Assembly (NCBI GenBank): GCA_964019425.1
Contig: OZ025846.1
Location: 496,001 to 560,000 of the forward strand
Origin: Flectonema sp. DT1601
Taxonomy: Eukaryota; Euglenozoa; Diplonemea; Diplonemida; Diplonemidae
Reading direction: 5' to 3'
DNA length: 64,000 nt
Positions 42,409 through 52,582 of the stretch are shown here, piece by piece (position 1 is the first letter of the stretch; every line of letters starts with the position of its first letter). The notes beneath the pieces were generated by a model that worked only from the letters and a program-made list of their open reading frames with translations, did no database searches and was not told the DNA's origin. Position numbers and translations under genes: made by a program.

Positions 42409-43695
42409 CAGTGATGGATTAAGTTTGGTTCTTTTATTTACGTTCAATCTGTTTTGTTTATTCTCTTTTTTTTCCTTTTTTTTTTTTTTTTCTTCAATTC
42501 GTTCATTTTCTTCCTCAAAACGAACAAAGGAGGGGGTTGCACAACTTCTGAACAATGATAACAATCGATGGCGCAGGGCCGGGTCACCTACACGTAGGTA
42601 TACTGAGACACGAAATACTGTCCTTTCAGTGATGTTATAACACAAACCTACGGAACTCTTTCTAAGGATCGATCAAAGTGCAACCAGAATACGTTCTGAC
42701 AGGCTATTTCATCCATTTTAGTGTACTGGGTCATATGTCTACATACAAAAAAAAAAAAAAAAAAAAAAAAAAAGAATCGGCACCTCACTAAATTATTCAC
42801 ACCTTGTTTTTGTTTGTGACACAACCGAAAACAATCCTATAAAATAAAAAGGTGTTAGCGTAACGCTGTCAATATTCAATTTCGCTCGGAAAATATGTCT
42901 TCGAGATGAAAAAAAAAAAAAAAAAAAAAAAAGGAAGCTTTGGATTTGTTATTTTTCGTTTTTTTTTTTTTTTTTTTTTTTTGTTGTTTTCTTCAATTTT
43001 CTGATTTCCTTACCCATATTACTTTCTTAGTTCTAGATAGATAGTTCAACCAGCTACCGCATACCAGAAGACTCTTCGAATGGTGTCTGGATTCCTAAGT
43101 CTACAGTAGCTTATTGAGCCTAATCAGGGAATTATTTTTGTTTTTGGCAGCGTCGGGGGGGAAAACCACCTTCCCGATGAAGAGCAGAACTTCCCCTTGA
43201 TTTAGATCTGTATAAGGTAGTGTGTTCATATATAAATATAAATAAATAGTACTTTTTAGCCCACTCGGAGGTCTCCTGGAGCAAGTTAATTTATTTAACA
43301 GAATAAGAAAAAAAAAAAAAAAAGGAATGTTTTACTTCAAGTATTACCGTAAAAGATTTTTTACTCGGAGTTTAAATCAATACCACTACGCAGGTGGGGT
43401 AATCTGGTGCATATGTGCAAGCGTATTCACAAAAAAAAAAAAAAAAACTGAAGCTGGTTTTATGTGATACCAACTTCGTACGAGTTTTCTTATTCCTTGC
43501 CTTTTGATATTTCTTTTTATCGTCATCGTAATATGACTTTTTTTAGAGAAATTTCTTTTAAAAACCGGATGATAACTTTTTTTTTTTTTTTTTTTTTGTC
43601 TGTTTGGTCATTAACCATGATAATATAGTATTCGTTGAAGTAAAAGTTACTTTTAATTTTAAAAAAACAACGACAACAACAGATATTTAAACCAT
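42409..43695. other. Spacer with homopolymer runs
   Basis: Runs lie at about 42477-42490, 42747-42773, 42909-42932, 42960-42982, 43309-43323, 43432-43447 and 43579-43597. A small palindrome ACCTAC-AC-GTAGGT lies at about 42587-42600. No gene was seen. Confidence 0.45.
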
Positions 43696-44691
43696 ATGAG
43701 TTACAGTATAGAAATTGAGGAGCAGATTGGACCGGCGGCATTTCAAAGAGTTGGAGCAGCAGCACCACCAGTGAGAGTGAGAGAAGCTATTCCGGCACCT
43801 CAACATGTGCTTCTTCAAGAACGGTTGTTAATCGAGACTTTGAGAAAAGAAAATGATCGTTTAAAGAAAGAATCTAGTCGAAGACATGATGGACAAGCAA
43901 ACCATAAAAAAACAATCACCGATCTCGAATTAAAGATTACTGAACTTCAACAAGAACCGATCAAAGCCGCAAAAGCAGCTGCTACCAAAGATGCTATGCT
44001 TCGACAACAAGAACTTGACATCATGAAACTTGAAGCAGAAGTCGATCATTTAAAGAGCGCCTTAAGCTCAGCACTATCCAGACCAGTGCAGGTACCTGTC
44101 TCTGTCCCATCACCGTCACCTGTTCCAACTTATGATTTAAATAGAGACCTGTTAGATAAATTAAATAATGAGAATGAAGATTTCAGAAATCAAATTCTCG
44201 TTTTGAAACAGCAAATTATAATTTTGGAATCTGAAAGGGAAGAGATAAGAGAACGTGTTCAGTTATACGAATCTGGTGTTGATGAATGGAAGCAACAGGT
44301 CACAGAAATGCTTTCATCGCAAGAAGAAGAATCGTCTTTGAGAGAAGAGCATCTTAGATCTCAGTTATTAGCTCTGCAGAATCTTTCATCATCAGAAACT
44401 ACTTCGTTAAAAACCGTGATAGAATCAGAAAAGACAAGAATATCAGCGATGAAAGAAGAATTGAATGCGAGGCGATCACTCACTCGCCATAGCAGCTCTC
44501 CAGATGGAAAACAACAAATAACTCGACATGTCTCTCCCCCTCCTAGATCAGATCCAACACAACTTGTAACTCTTCGCGATGATCTGTCCAAAGCAGTCTC
44601 CAGATTGAAAAATGAAGTAGAAGCCTTAAGTACTAAACCTTATCGAGTTAAAAATCCGATTGGACTGATGAAAGATGCCCTCAAAAAGTAA
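43696..44691 (+). CDS. Coiled-coil protein of unknown function
   Basis: The 331-aa ORF starts MSYSIEIEEQIGPAAF. An ERLLIETLRKENDRLKKESS heptad block, a second block (DIMKLEAEVDHLKSALSSAL) and a third (NEDFRNQILVLKQQIIILESE) are separated by a Pro/Ser/Val linker. A basic Ser-Pro tail (RHSSSPDGKQ; HVSPPPRSDP) leads to a last amphipathic helix. It is probably a cytoskeletal or basal-body scaffold; no family can be named. An AACAG acceptor lies about 14 nt upstream of the start. Confidence 0.8.
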   Translation: MSYSIEIEEQIGPAAFQRVGAAAPPVRVREAIPAPQHVLLQERLLIETLRKENDRLKKESSRRHDGQANHKKTITDLELKITELQQEPIKAAKAAATKDAMLRQQELDIMKLEAEVDHLKSALSSALSRPVQVPVSVPSPSPVPTYDLNRDLLDKLNNENEDFRNQILVLKQQIIILESEREEIRERVQLYESGVDEWKQQVTEMLSSQEEESSLREEHLRSQLLALQNLSSSETTSLKTVIESEKTRISAMKEELNARRSLTRHSSSPDGKQQITRHVSPPPRSDPTQLVTLRDDLSKAVSRLKNEVEALSTKPYRVKNPIGLMKDALKK

Positions 44692-44770
44692 AGAGATCCC
44701 ATCTGTGTATTGTATTTCCCCTTTAAAAAAAAAAAAAAAAAAAAAAAAAATAGAAAATTTGTTATTGTAT

Positions 44771-45517
44771 CATAGATGGAAGTGCCCTCCAAATTTGGAG
44801 GGCGCCTGGTGAAAATCAGCCACAAAAATTTGTAGGGCCAAAATAGGGCCAAAATAGGGCGCTGGAGGGCGCGTAGGGCGCTTTTTTAATTAAATTTAAT
44901 ATAATGCCGAGTTCATTTTGACACACCCCTGCCCTCAGCGAGGGTCGAATCGCATCTTATTTGACTTTTCTCCGGTTCGCCCGATCAAATGCGTCTCTGG
45001 GATATCAGTTTACTTGTCACCAGTAAACTTCTTTTTTTTCTCACAAGGTACCGTGAAGACCGGCCTATTAACAGGTTAGCAAGAACGCACTCTCCCTCCT
45101 CGAATCCCTCTATATTCGACTCGGTGCATTCTGCGGGCTATTAGTTCCTTGTAGATCTGGGATGCATCGTCCACTGAAATGAGTTTCAGCTTCAGGGATT
45201 GCAGCAGGCTCCGGAAGCTCTCAAGGAGTGGCCCATTGTTTTTGCCATTGCTGACCTCCGAACCATGACCTGGAGGTCTCGGGTTCGAACCCCGTGACAC
45301 CCTTTTTTCTCTTTTTCGAAAGACTGCCAAGCATGTCAAATTTTTTTTTTGGCTTCTGCGTCAAAATACTTGTGCGTCAGTGTAAGTCGACGTCAATTTA
45401 GCTGTCTTATAGTAATAAAAAAGGTAAAAAAAAGCGCCCTCCAAAATAATATTTATATTAAAAGCGCCCTACAAGCGCCCTACACGCCCTCCAAATTGTA
45501 GGGCACTTCCATCTATG
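44771..45517. mobile_element. 747-bp inverted-repeat (MITE/foldback-like) element with tRNA-like segment
   Basis: Perfect 17-bp terminal inverted repeats CATAGATGGAAGTGCCC lie at 44771-44787 and 45501-45517, flanked by direct repeats TTGTAT at 44765-44770 and 45518-45523 (6-bp target duplication). The ends continue as imperfect inverted repeats built from iterated GGGCGC/GCGCCC and CCTCCAAA motifs, so single strands could fold over about 100 bp. Inside, at about 45253-45300, lies a tRNA-like 3' half: a GACCTCC/GGAGGTC stem, then a T-arm with GGTTCGAACC, then a T run. It encodes no protein; a minus-strand open frame there merely translates the tRNA-like T arm. Confidence 0.85.
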
Positions 45518-45690
45518 TTGTATCCTAAATAGTTAAAAAATACGTCTGGTAAGTTTTTTTTTTTTTTTTTTTTTTTTTTTCATTTCAACAGTAGCTCTCA
45601 AACAAAAGAAATTACCGTTCTAAACATTCCTGTAGTATTCCCCTCTTAGTGATAAATCATTTCAGACACCAGATCATTATATTCTAAAGA

Positions 45691-46461
45691 ATGGATATCC
45701 GACTACGAGACACACCTCAAGCAGGCGTTGAAAGATTAGATTTTATGGCCCAAGAAGAGATGGTTCACATTGTTCCAAATTTTTCAATGGAGCGAGTTGA
45801 TTTTTTAAGCGGCAGGTTCGGTCCTTTTGAACCCCCTGAAGAGACCAAAGTACCTTTATGGCTAGCACTACTACTACGAGAAGCAGGACGATGTACTATA
45901 AAAACACCTTCGTGGATGAACACAGAAAGACTAAGAGAATCATTGCAAGAGGAAGAGAAGGAAGCTGGATTTTCATCATTTCCTTTTCACTATTCAGAGA
46001 TGGCTAAAATGCTTTGTCGATACCGAGCTGATGTCAAGGAGTGTACTGAAGTAGAACGACTGTTACTCTGCATTGATAACCTACGTGATGAAAAGATTCG
46101 TCTCGGAATATCTACTCTAAAAACGAGTACTCAAGGATACAGAATGACTTCTCTATCGGCATTAGAGATCTCAAGTATAAGGAGTACGATGACTAAATTA
46201 ATGGATATCATGAGAAAATATGATTCAACTAAAACAACACCACCAGAGGTACTGTCTGGTGACATTAACGCGATTAGAATAACAACAGGACAGCAATCAG
46301 ATGATAATCAAATTGATCAACCAGCTGGTGATGTCAGTGATGAAGAGCCACATGACCTTCCTGTAGTGGAAACACCTCAGAAAGATCTTCCTGCACCAGA
46401 TGCAGCAACTCCAGGAGTCCAACCAGGTGGAGAGCTGAAACGTCGTCGTCTGCGACGATGA
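45691..46461 (+). CDS. PSF2: GINS complex subunit Psf2
   Basis: The 256-aa ORF matches Psf2 along its conserved part. It has AQEEMVHIVPNFSMERVDFL, then GRFGPFEPPEETKVPLWLALLLRE, then TIKTPSWMNTERLRES, then FSSFPFHYSEMAKMLCRY, each in the order seen in human and yeast Psf2. With Sld5, Psf1 and Psf3 it forms GINS, part of the CMG replicative helicase. The C-terminal ~70 residues are an acidic, then basic, disordered extension (ELKRRRLRR) not found in the ~185-residue human protein. A pyrimidine-CAG acceptor lies about 25 nt upstream of the start. Confidence 0.93.
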   Translation: MDIRLRDTPQAGVERLDFMAQEEMVHIVPNFSMERVDFLSGRFGPFEPPEETKVPLWLALLLREAGRCTIKTPSWMNTERLRESLQEEEKEAGFSSFPFHYSEMAKMLCRYRADVKECTEVERLLLCIDNLRDEKIRLGISTLKTSTQGYRMTSLSALEISSIRSTMTKLMDIMRKYDSTKTTPPEVLSGDINAIRITTGQQSDDNQIDQPAGDVSDEEPHDLPVVETPQKDLPAPDAATPGVQPGGELKRRRLRR

Positions 46462-46763
46462 GAGTTTTTTTTTCTTTCTTTTTTTTTTTTTTTTTTCGCT
46501 TTGGTTTTTCAACCATCAGCTCTCACTGTGATGAAAGACTCAATACCGACTTCAACATGTACTAACTTGACTATGTGTGTTTGCACACATCCAACTTCTA
46601 GACGAACATTACTTCCAATAATTTAATTAACTATTACAACCTAATTATTGTGATAGGCTACCCTACAAAAAAAAAAAAAATGTGCAGTTATGGATGAATC
46701 AGTATTAATTACAACTTAATAAGAATATATTTTTTTTAATTATTTTTTCCTGTTCAGTTATAT
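46462..46763. other. Short spacer with acceptor-like end
   Basis: It ends ATTATTTTTTCCTGTTCAG at 46757, 6 nt before the next ATG, a textbook polypyrimidine-AG with no upstream exon visible. Confidence 0.5.
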
Positions 46764-47846
46764 ATGAATTTATTAACCGGAGATGTCGTACGATCTGAAT
46801 CTCCTCCAACAAAGAAGATAAGAGGATGCTATGAAAAACTACTATGCAGTCATATTCATAAGCTAGTAGAGCGATGGTATTATGTTGAATCAAGACAGTG
46901 GCAGAGAAAAGCATTTAAATTGGTAATGAAGGGGCTTTGGGACATTGTTAAGGGAAGGCGAAGGAAAGCGGCTCCGATGGCGAAGCCGAAAGATGTTATG
47001 ATTGTGAAGATGTATGCTCAGAATATCGTATTGCCGGAGCATACGAAGTCGGTAGAAAAATGGATCGCAGGTGCCACTCCAAAAGAGATTGAACTTTTTA
47101 GAAACACCTTCAGTTCACTTCATATAATATCGAAAAGACGACAAGAGACTTGTTACAATGGAAATTACCTAAACTTTGAAGAGGAGGAGAGAATTAAAGC
47201 ACGACCTGCAACATACCGAAAGGAAGACTTAGAGACTGCGCATCAACAGATTTGGGAACTCTTCTTTACGAGAAATCCAAAATCACCGGAAGATAAAATG
47301 AATTTCTCATCACAAATGTGGTTGCGGAGTAGACCTCAGCAACCTCATCCTCGTCTAAGTTCGAATGGTACGGCTGTTTATAGGAATTCTTCAGCAAAAC
47401 ATGAAACATACAGAAGTTGTCCTCCGTATGCCCATTGGTTTGAACCAAGTGAAACACCATTACAAACAACAACAAGAGAACAATATGGTAAGAAACACAC
47501 TCAAGTTGTCACCAGAATTGATCATTCTGTGAAGTACGTTCCAACCAATCCAAGACTTTCGATTAGACCACAGACGGCTAGGCATGTAAGACCACCTCCT
47601 GCTGCAGAAATAAAAACCAGACCAGTAACACCACCTCTACAAAAGCAACAAGATCAATTGTTTCCGACTCCTCCTCCTCCTCCTCCTCCGACGACAAGGT
47701 TACGTTCTCCGTCACCTGGTGGATCTTTGTTTCCATCGAGTCGGCCTCAAATATTAAATGTTTCCAATCGAAATGCTGATGGGACTAATCGTCGACCTCG
47801 CTCTGCGGCTTCTAATCGATCGTTTACAATTCAGAATCTTCTATGA
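46764..47846 (+). CDS. Basic protein of unknown function with proline-rich tail
   Basis: The 360-aa ORF starts MNLLTGDVVRSESPP. The N-terminal half appears folded and helical (CYEKLLCSHIHKLVERWYYV; AFKLVMKGLWDIVKGRRRK; EKWIAGATPKEIELF). The C-terminal half is disordered, with TRPVTPPLQKQ, a PPPPPPP tract and Arg/Ser-rich ends. No domain was recognised. Its style matches the other flagellar or cytoskeletal-type proteins in this window, but no function is inferred. Confidence 0.75.
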   Translation: MNLLTGDVVRSESPPTKKIRGCYEKLLCSHIHKLVERWYYVESRQWQRKAFKLVMKGLWDIVKGRRRKAAPMAKPKDVMIVKMYAQNIVLPEHTKSVEKWIAGATPKEIELFRNTFSSLHIISKRRQETCYNGNYLNFEEEERIKARPATYRKEDLETAHQQIWELFFTRNPKSPEDKMNFSSQMWLRSRPQQPHPRLSSNGTAVYRNSSAKHETYRSCPPYAHWFEPSETPLQTTTREQYGKKHTQVVTRIDHSVKYVPTNPRLSIRPQTARHVRPPPAAEIKTRPVTPPLQKQQDQLFPTPPPPPPPTTRLRSPSPGGSLFPSSRPQILNVSNRNADGTNRRPRSAASNRSFTIQNLL

Positions 47847-47967
47847 GTATTCAATAACGCGAGCAGTCTTTCTTTCTCCCCTGTGTTATTTAAAGCATAA
47901 TTCTAATCGGAGCAATGCCTAGGAAAACACTGCAACATCAGTAAGTTATTCTTGATTTGTCGAAACA

Positions 47968-47998
<31 letters not shown>

Positions 47999-48338
47999 CG
48001 AAAAAATAAAAAAATTAAATAAGCATTTACACTTCTAAAAGTACAGCATTTTTGTTCATCTTTCGTCAGTTTATTAAAAAGTTTTAAAAAAAAAAAAAAA
48101 AGAAAGAAAGAAAAGCTGACCACTAGTCGAGATTTATTTAAAATTTCTTTTTTTAATATTAAAACAGGAGCCCCAAACATTTTCATACATTGAATGAGAA
48201 AGAGTAGTTCATACATACATATTGTTATTTGTAGGTAATCACTACTATATGATATTTTATAACATTTTTCAGGTAACCTTTTTAAAAAAAAAAAAAAAAA
48301 AAAAAACGAGCATTAGTTTCAGTTAACCAGTCTTCTCA
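47847..48338. other. Spacer with poly-T and poly-A runs
   Basis: Runs lie at about 47971-47997, 48085-48100 and 48284-48305. It ends GCATTAGTTTCAG 16 nt before the lipin start. No gene was seen. Confidence 0.45.
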
Positions 48339-50238
48339 ATGGGCCTGAAAGAGGTCGCCGACGCTATTCTTAGCGGGGCAAGTGATGTTTTGGTAACACA
48401 ATTTCCTGATGGGTCGATGAAGAGCACATCATTTTGCGTTCGATTCGGGAGGTTAAAAGTTCGTAGCAGAGGTGGAAAAATGATTCGACTGGTCTGCAAT
48501 AGCGAACTGACCTGCGTTTATATGATAATCGGAACGAATGGAGATTGTAGCTTCGCTGGGTTTGTTGAACCACCGACAGACTTTTCAACAATAGAACAAG
48601 ACCCGACTACACCGATAGCAAATCAAAGCGATGGATTTAAATCGTTTTCCCCGGCAACGAATACTCAAAAAGCTCTTTCAAAAAGTGTTGAAGCGACACC
48701 CGACAATGACATCCTTCAGCGGTTAAAACTGAAAATAGGCCGTAATGATGTACAGTACCAGGTCGACTCAAAGATGAGAGGTACTCAGACATTAACATCT
48801 CGAGTCTTTCTAGTTAAGTCTACGACCAAATTGGTTATTTCAGACATCGATGGCACGATTACAAAGAGTAATGTTAAAGGTCAAATAGCTGGTTTTTTAG
48901 GAAGAGATTTCACACATGATGGGATTGCTAGATTCTATTCTAAACTTGCGGATGAAGGTCACCAGTTTATTTACTTAACGAGTAGACCAATAACTTCAAA
49001 TCATGGAACCAGACAATATCTTGATTCAATAAAACAAGATGAACAACCACAAAAGGCTGAAAGAACGGACAGTTCTCAGCAAGACTTAGAAAAAGAAAAA
49101 CATAGATCATCTACTCCGCCAGGAAATCGATCTTCGTCTTCAAGCAACTCAGCAACTACCAAAGATGGACCACCGTCTGCGGTTATCCCAAAGAAAAAGA
49201 AAGGATTTAGCATATTCAAAAAGAATAGCGATATCGATAAAGAAGATCCACGTTCCTATGGTCTTCCTCCAGGGCCGGTTATTGGTAGTCCGGATTCGCT
49301 TATAAATGTATTAGTGCAAGAGATAAAAAAAGAACCGCATCGCTTTAAGATTCCAGCACTGCTTGAGGTGTGTATTTTGGATTAAGGTATCTTGAAAAAG
49401 AACAGTTGTCAAAAATTAAAAAACAGATATTGGGTTTGTTTAATCACTCCCCTGAGCCGCCTCGGCTCAACTACGGACCAGAGTCAGAAATGCTCTCCAG
49501 AGCACTCGTTGAGATGGGGTTACCACCTGCAAGAAGAGATTGTATGTATATTTTTATCGAAAAGTACGATTTTCTTTTTCAAAAAGAATCGGCAAACTTC
49601 ACTTTTACTTACTCACTCACGCTTTTCATTTTGTTTGTGCGCAATCGGGACAAGAATCCTAATAAAGGAATAGGTTAGTTACGCTGCCACAATTCTCTTT
49701 CTACCAAACAATTGGTTTGTAGGTATAAAAACAAAAACAAAAACAAAAAACAGGTGAAGGTATTTTCCTTCCGCAGAATATAGAAGATTTACAACAGTGC
49801 AAAGGACATCCGTTTGTAGCAGCTTTTGGGAACGCGCCCACTGACTTACTCAGCTATTATTGTGTTGGAGTCCCATTAGATAGAGTGTTCATGGTGAATA
49901 CGCGATCGGAAATAAGAGGAGGAAACACAACAATACGAATGGCTGAAATAGACGAAGCGGAATACCACTATTCAAGCAACAGTCATGTCGTAAACGGATA
50001 TCAGGCAGCAGAATCTTTTGTTGATTTCCTGTTATCAGAACGACTACATCGCGAGGAGTATAAAAATAGAAGACGGAATTCCCAACAGCCGACTCAGACA
50101 ATTAAATTAGAATCGAAGTCTTCGTCATTAGTTGATGAGCCTTCTCCAGAACCTGTAATACAGGAATCGGGTGATAAGGTTAAAGTTGTACCCCTTCCTC
50201 GTGATGTTCTGAAGTGTTTAGGACAAAAGACTGTTTAA
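48339..50238 (+). CDS. Lipin / phosphatidate phosphatase (PAH1-like)
   Basis: Exons inferred are 48339-49367, 49427-49541 and 49754-50238, giving 542 aa. Intron 1 is 59 nt (GTGTGT...AAAACAG) and intron 2 is 212 nt and carries a reversed family-B repeat. An N-LIP region is present near the start (VLVTQFPDGSMKSTSFCVRFG; Gly/Ser context). The HAD-type catalytic motif DxDxT is D169-I-D171-G-T173 in LVISDIDGTITKS. QFIYLTSRPI and HPFVAAFGNAPTDLLSYYCVGVP follow, as in C-LIP. It converts phosphatidic acid to diacylglycerol at the ER/nuclear envelope. It is much shorter than animal lipins (~890 aa), with the N-LIP to C-LIP linker nearly absent but a Ser/Lys-rich insert inside C-LIP. The first intron donor is non-standard. 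Confidence 0.88.
49581..49726 (-). repeat. Family B dispersed repeat inside the lipin intron 2
   Basis: Read on the minus strand it runs ATACCTACAAACCAATTG ... TGTGGCAGCGTAACTAACC ... TTTGCCGATTCTTTTT, closely matching 27701-27840 end to end. It fills most of the 212-nt intron, so it is an insertion tolerated there. Confidence 0.8.
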
Positions 50239-51242
50239 AATGACTTGTCGACAAAGTTATTCTCTCGGGGTTTTTTTTTTTTATTATTCTCTGGAGAGAG
50301 AGAATTAAAAAAAAAAAAACAAAGGGGGATAACAAAAAAAACAAAAAAAAAACCGGTTCTTACTTCGCACGTAAACCCTGGCGACACAGAATTCCCTCTA
50401 AGATGTTCTTCAGGAAATAAATTGTGAAGAAAATGGTATTCTTGCAAAGTAATAATTCTGCTGTTTAGATTTATTGCATTAAAAAAACCCCTATTGGTTT
50501 GATATTCTTAATGCTTTGTAAGAAATGGCACATCAACAAAAAAGCTCTTCAATTTCCGAGATTGTCTCCTCTTTTTTTTTTTTTTTTTCTTCCTTCTTTA
50601 CAAAGTATTTTTTGATTATATTTTTTTTGTTCTTTAGTCTTACCGTGTTTAAAATTTTTTTCCGACCTTTTTTTTTTTTTTTTTTTTTGAACCGATGTTG
50701 TAGATGGACGTTCACAGCAATCACCCTAGCTCCTTAGTCATATATGAGGGGCCTTTCTTTGTGTGGATGATTGACAAGATGTTTCACGAGGGAAAAAAAA
50801 AAAAAAAAAAAAAAAAAACATCTCGGAACAAACTTCAACAGTATCGAGTGTGTTCTTATCTCCTTACCAACTCCATTCCCCCACCTCGTTTTAGCTATCG
50901 AGATAGTTTGTTTACTTTTTGTTATTTTTGGTGTTTTGTTTTGGAAGGTATTTCTGTTTTGTGATGTTGTTTAAAACATTTTAAGATTTAATAGTAACCA
51001 GGTAAGGCGTTGTTTCTTTTTTTTCTTTCTTTCTTTAGTATCCCATTCCCTGATAAGTTTCAGGGATTGGACACCACGCGGTACTGAACAGTTTGAGTGT
51101 TCAGTAATTATAATTTGGAAACATATTCATAGAAAGCTGCTATTCATAAGATGATATCTTGCAAACGGAAGAGCTTTATTAAAGAAGTGATTCGTTTGCT
51201 CATTTTCGTTTTTTCTACTCCATTGAGGGGGAGGGAAAATTG

Positions 51243-51277
<35 letters not shown>

Positions 51278-52582
51278 TAAGGAAAAATTGCTATTAGGAA
51301 AACGCTTGACGCTTCTAAACCGTAAACAATTCGCGTTATTCACCAAAATAAGCAAATGAACACCTAAATGGTGTGTATAACTCTGCTTTGGGTTTGTATT
51401 ATCGCCCCAGCTTCTCCCCAGTTCATTTTGGGGGAAGTGCACCCAAGAATAAAACATAGATGTTCCTTTTTTTTTTTTTTTTTTAAATTATGTTATTTCT
51501 CTTTGTTTTCCCTGCGACCCCCCTTCCATCTTATGCTTCGTTTACTTTGTTGATTTCTTTTTTTTTTTTTTTTTTTTTTTGTTTGGTTACGCGAATTTTC
51601 AGTTGTTTTGAGAGTTTTTTTTGACTTTCATAAAAAATATGATTGACTGCCGCATGGTGTTGGCGAGCAGTAAGGCAATCGACTAAGAGACTACTACTAC
51701 TTAATATTTTTTCATATGTGATATCTGCATTGGCAGTTATCAAAGAAATTTAAATAATAAAATTATTATTTGTATTCAGGGTACGCATCAGTCTCTTTCT
51801 TATATCCAACCCCTCGTGGAATTAGAAAGTCTATTTTGCAGCTCAAAATAGTGGCATATATTTTTGTCTTGGTGATGAGGCTCAGCTGGACTGATGGCCT
51901 TGATCTCAGTGACCTCTTTCCTACATTTGCATTCACAAATAATAATTAAGATAAAATAAAATAAAAATGAAAAAATAAATCAGTAGTCGATATTGTATCG
52001 AATTATTGGAAAAAAAAAAAACAACAACAACAATAAAAATAAATAAATAAACAACAACAATAAGTGGAATATTTTAGTTTAAGCTAATATAAAAAAAAAA
52101 AGGATTTGCGGTTTTTTTTTTTTTAAATTTATTTTATTCCCCACAAACGATCTGTCGAAGTCATTAAAAAAAATTGAAAGCAGCGGAGTTATTTTTTTGT
52201 GATTGCTAGCCAAGTTATCGCATGCAACTATTTTTTTTTTTTTTTCTTCTTCCCCTTCTTTCCTTTTTTTTTTTCTTCTTTTTTTTACAAACAGTTTTTA
52301 TATAAATTGACAAAAAAAAAAAAAAAAAAAAAAAAACCTGAAAATTTTTTCTGATTTTCTGACTAGCAGCAATAGTTCTATAGAAGTGATTCTTTAGCTT
52401 CCTTAATAGTTCACTCCTCAACAGGAAATAAATTTAGTCAAAGGGGTATTCCCTACACAAAATAATAGTTTCAGAACAAGCATTCATTACAAAATCCAAA
52501 ATGGCCCAATAATTTTTTTTTTATTACTTTTGTAATCATATTCTACACAGAAATTGAAAAAAAAAATAAAAAAAAAAATAAA
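50239..52582. other. 2.3-kb gene-free stretch
   Basis: It is dominated by poly-A/T runs (for example 50791-50818, 51246-51276, 51559-51580, 52312-52336). A more complex, less repetitive patch lies at about 51780-51935, followed by AAATAAAATAAA-type sequence that could be the tail of an old retroposed element. No gene was seen. Confidence 0.4.

Noticed and set aside
45253-45300. Complete tRNA gene inside the inverted-repeat element
   Set aside because: Only the anticodon-arm-like stem and T-arm can be drawn; no matching 5' acceptor or D arm was found upstream.
45076-45339. Minus-strand open frame containing RGSNPRPPGHGSEV
   Set aside because: This text is the usual translation of a tRNA T-arm (GGTTCGAACC) and lies inside the inverted-repeat element.
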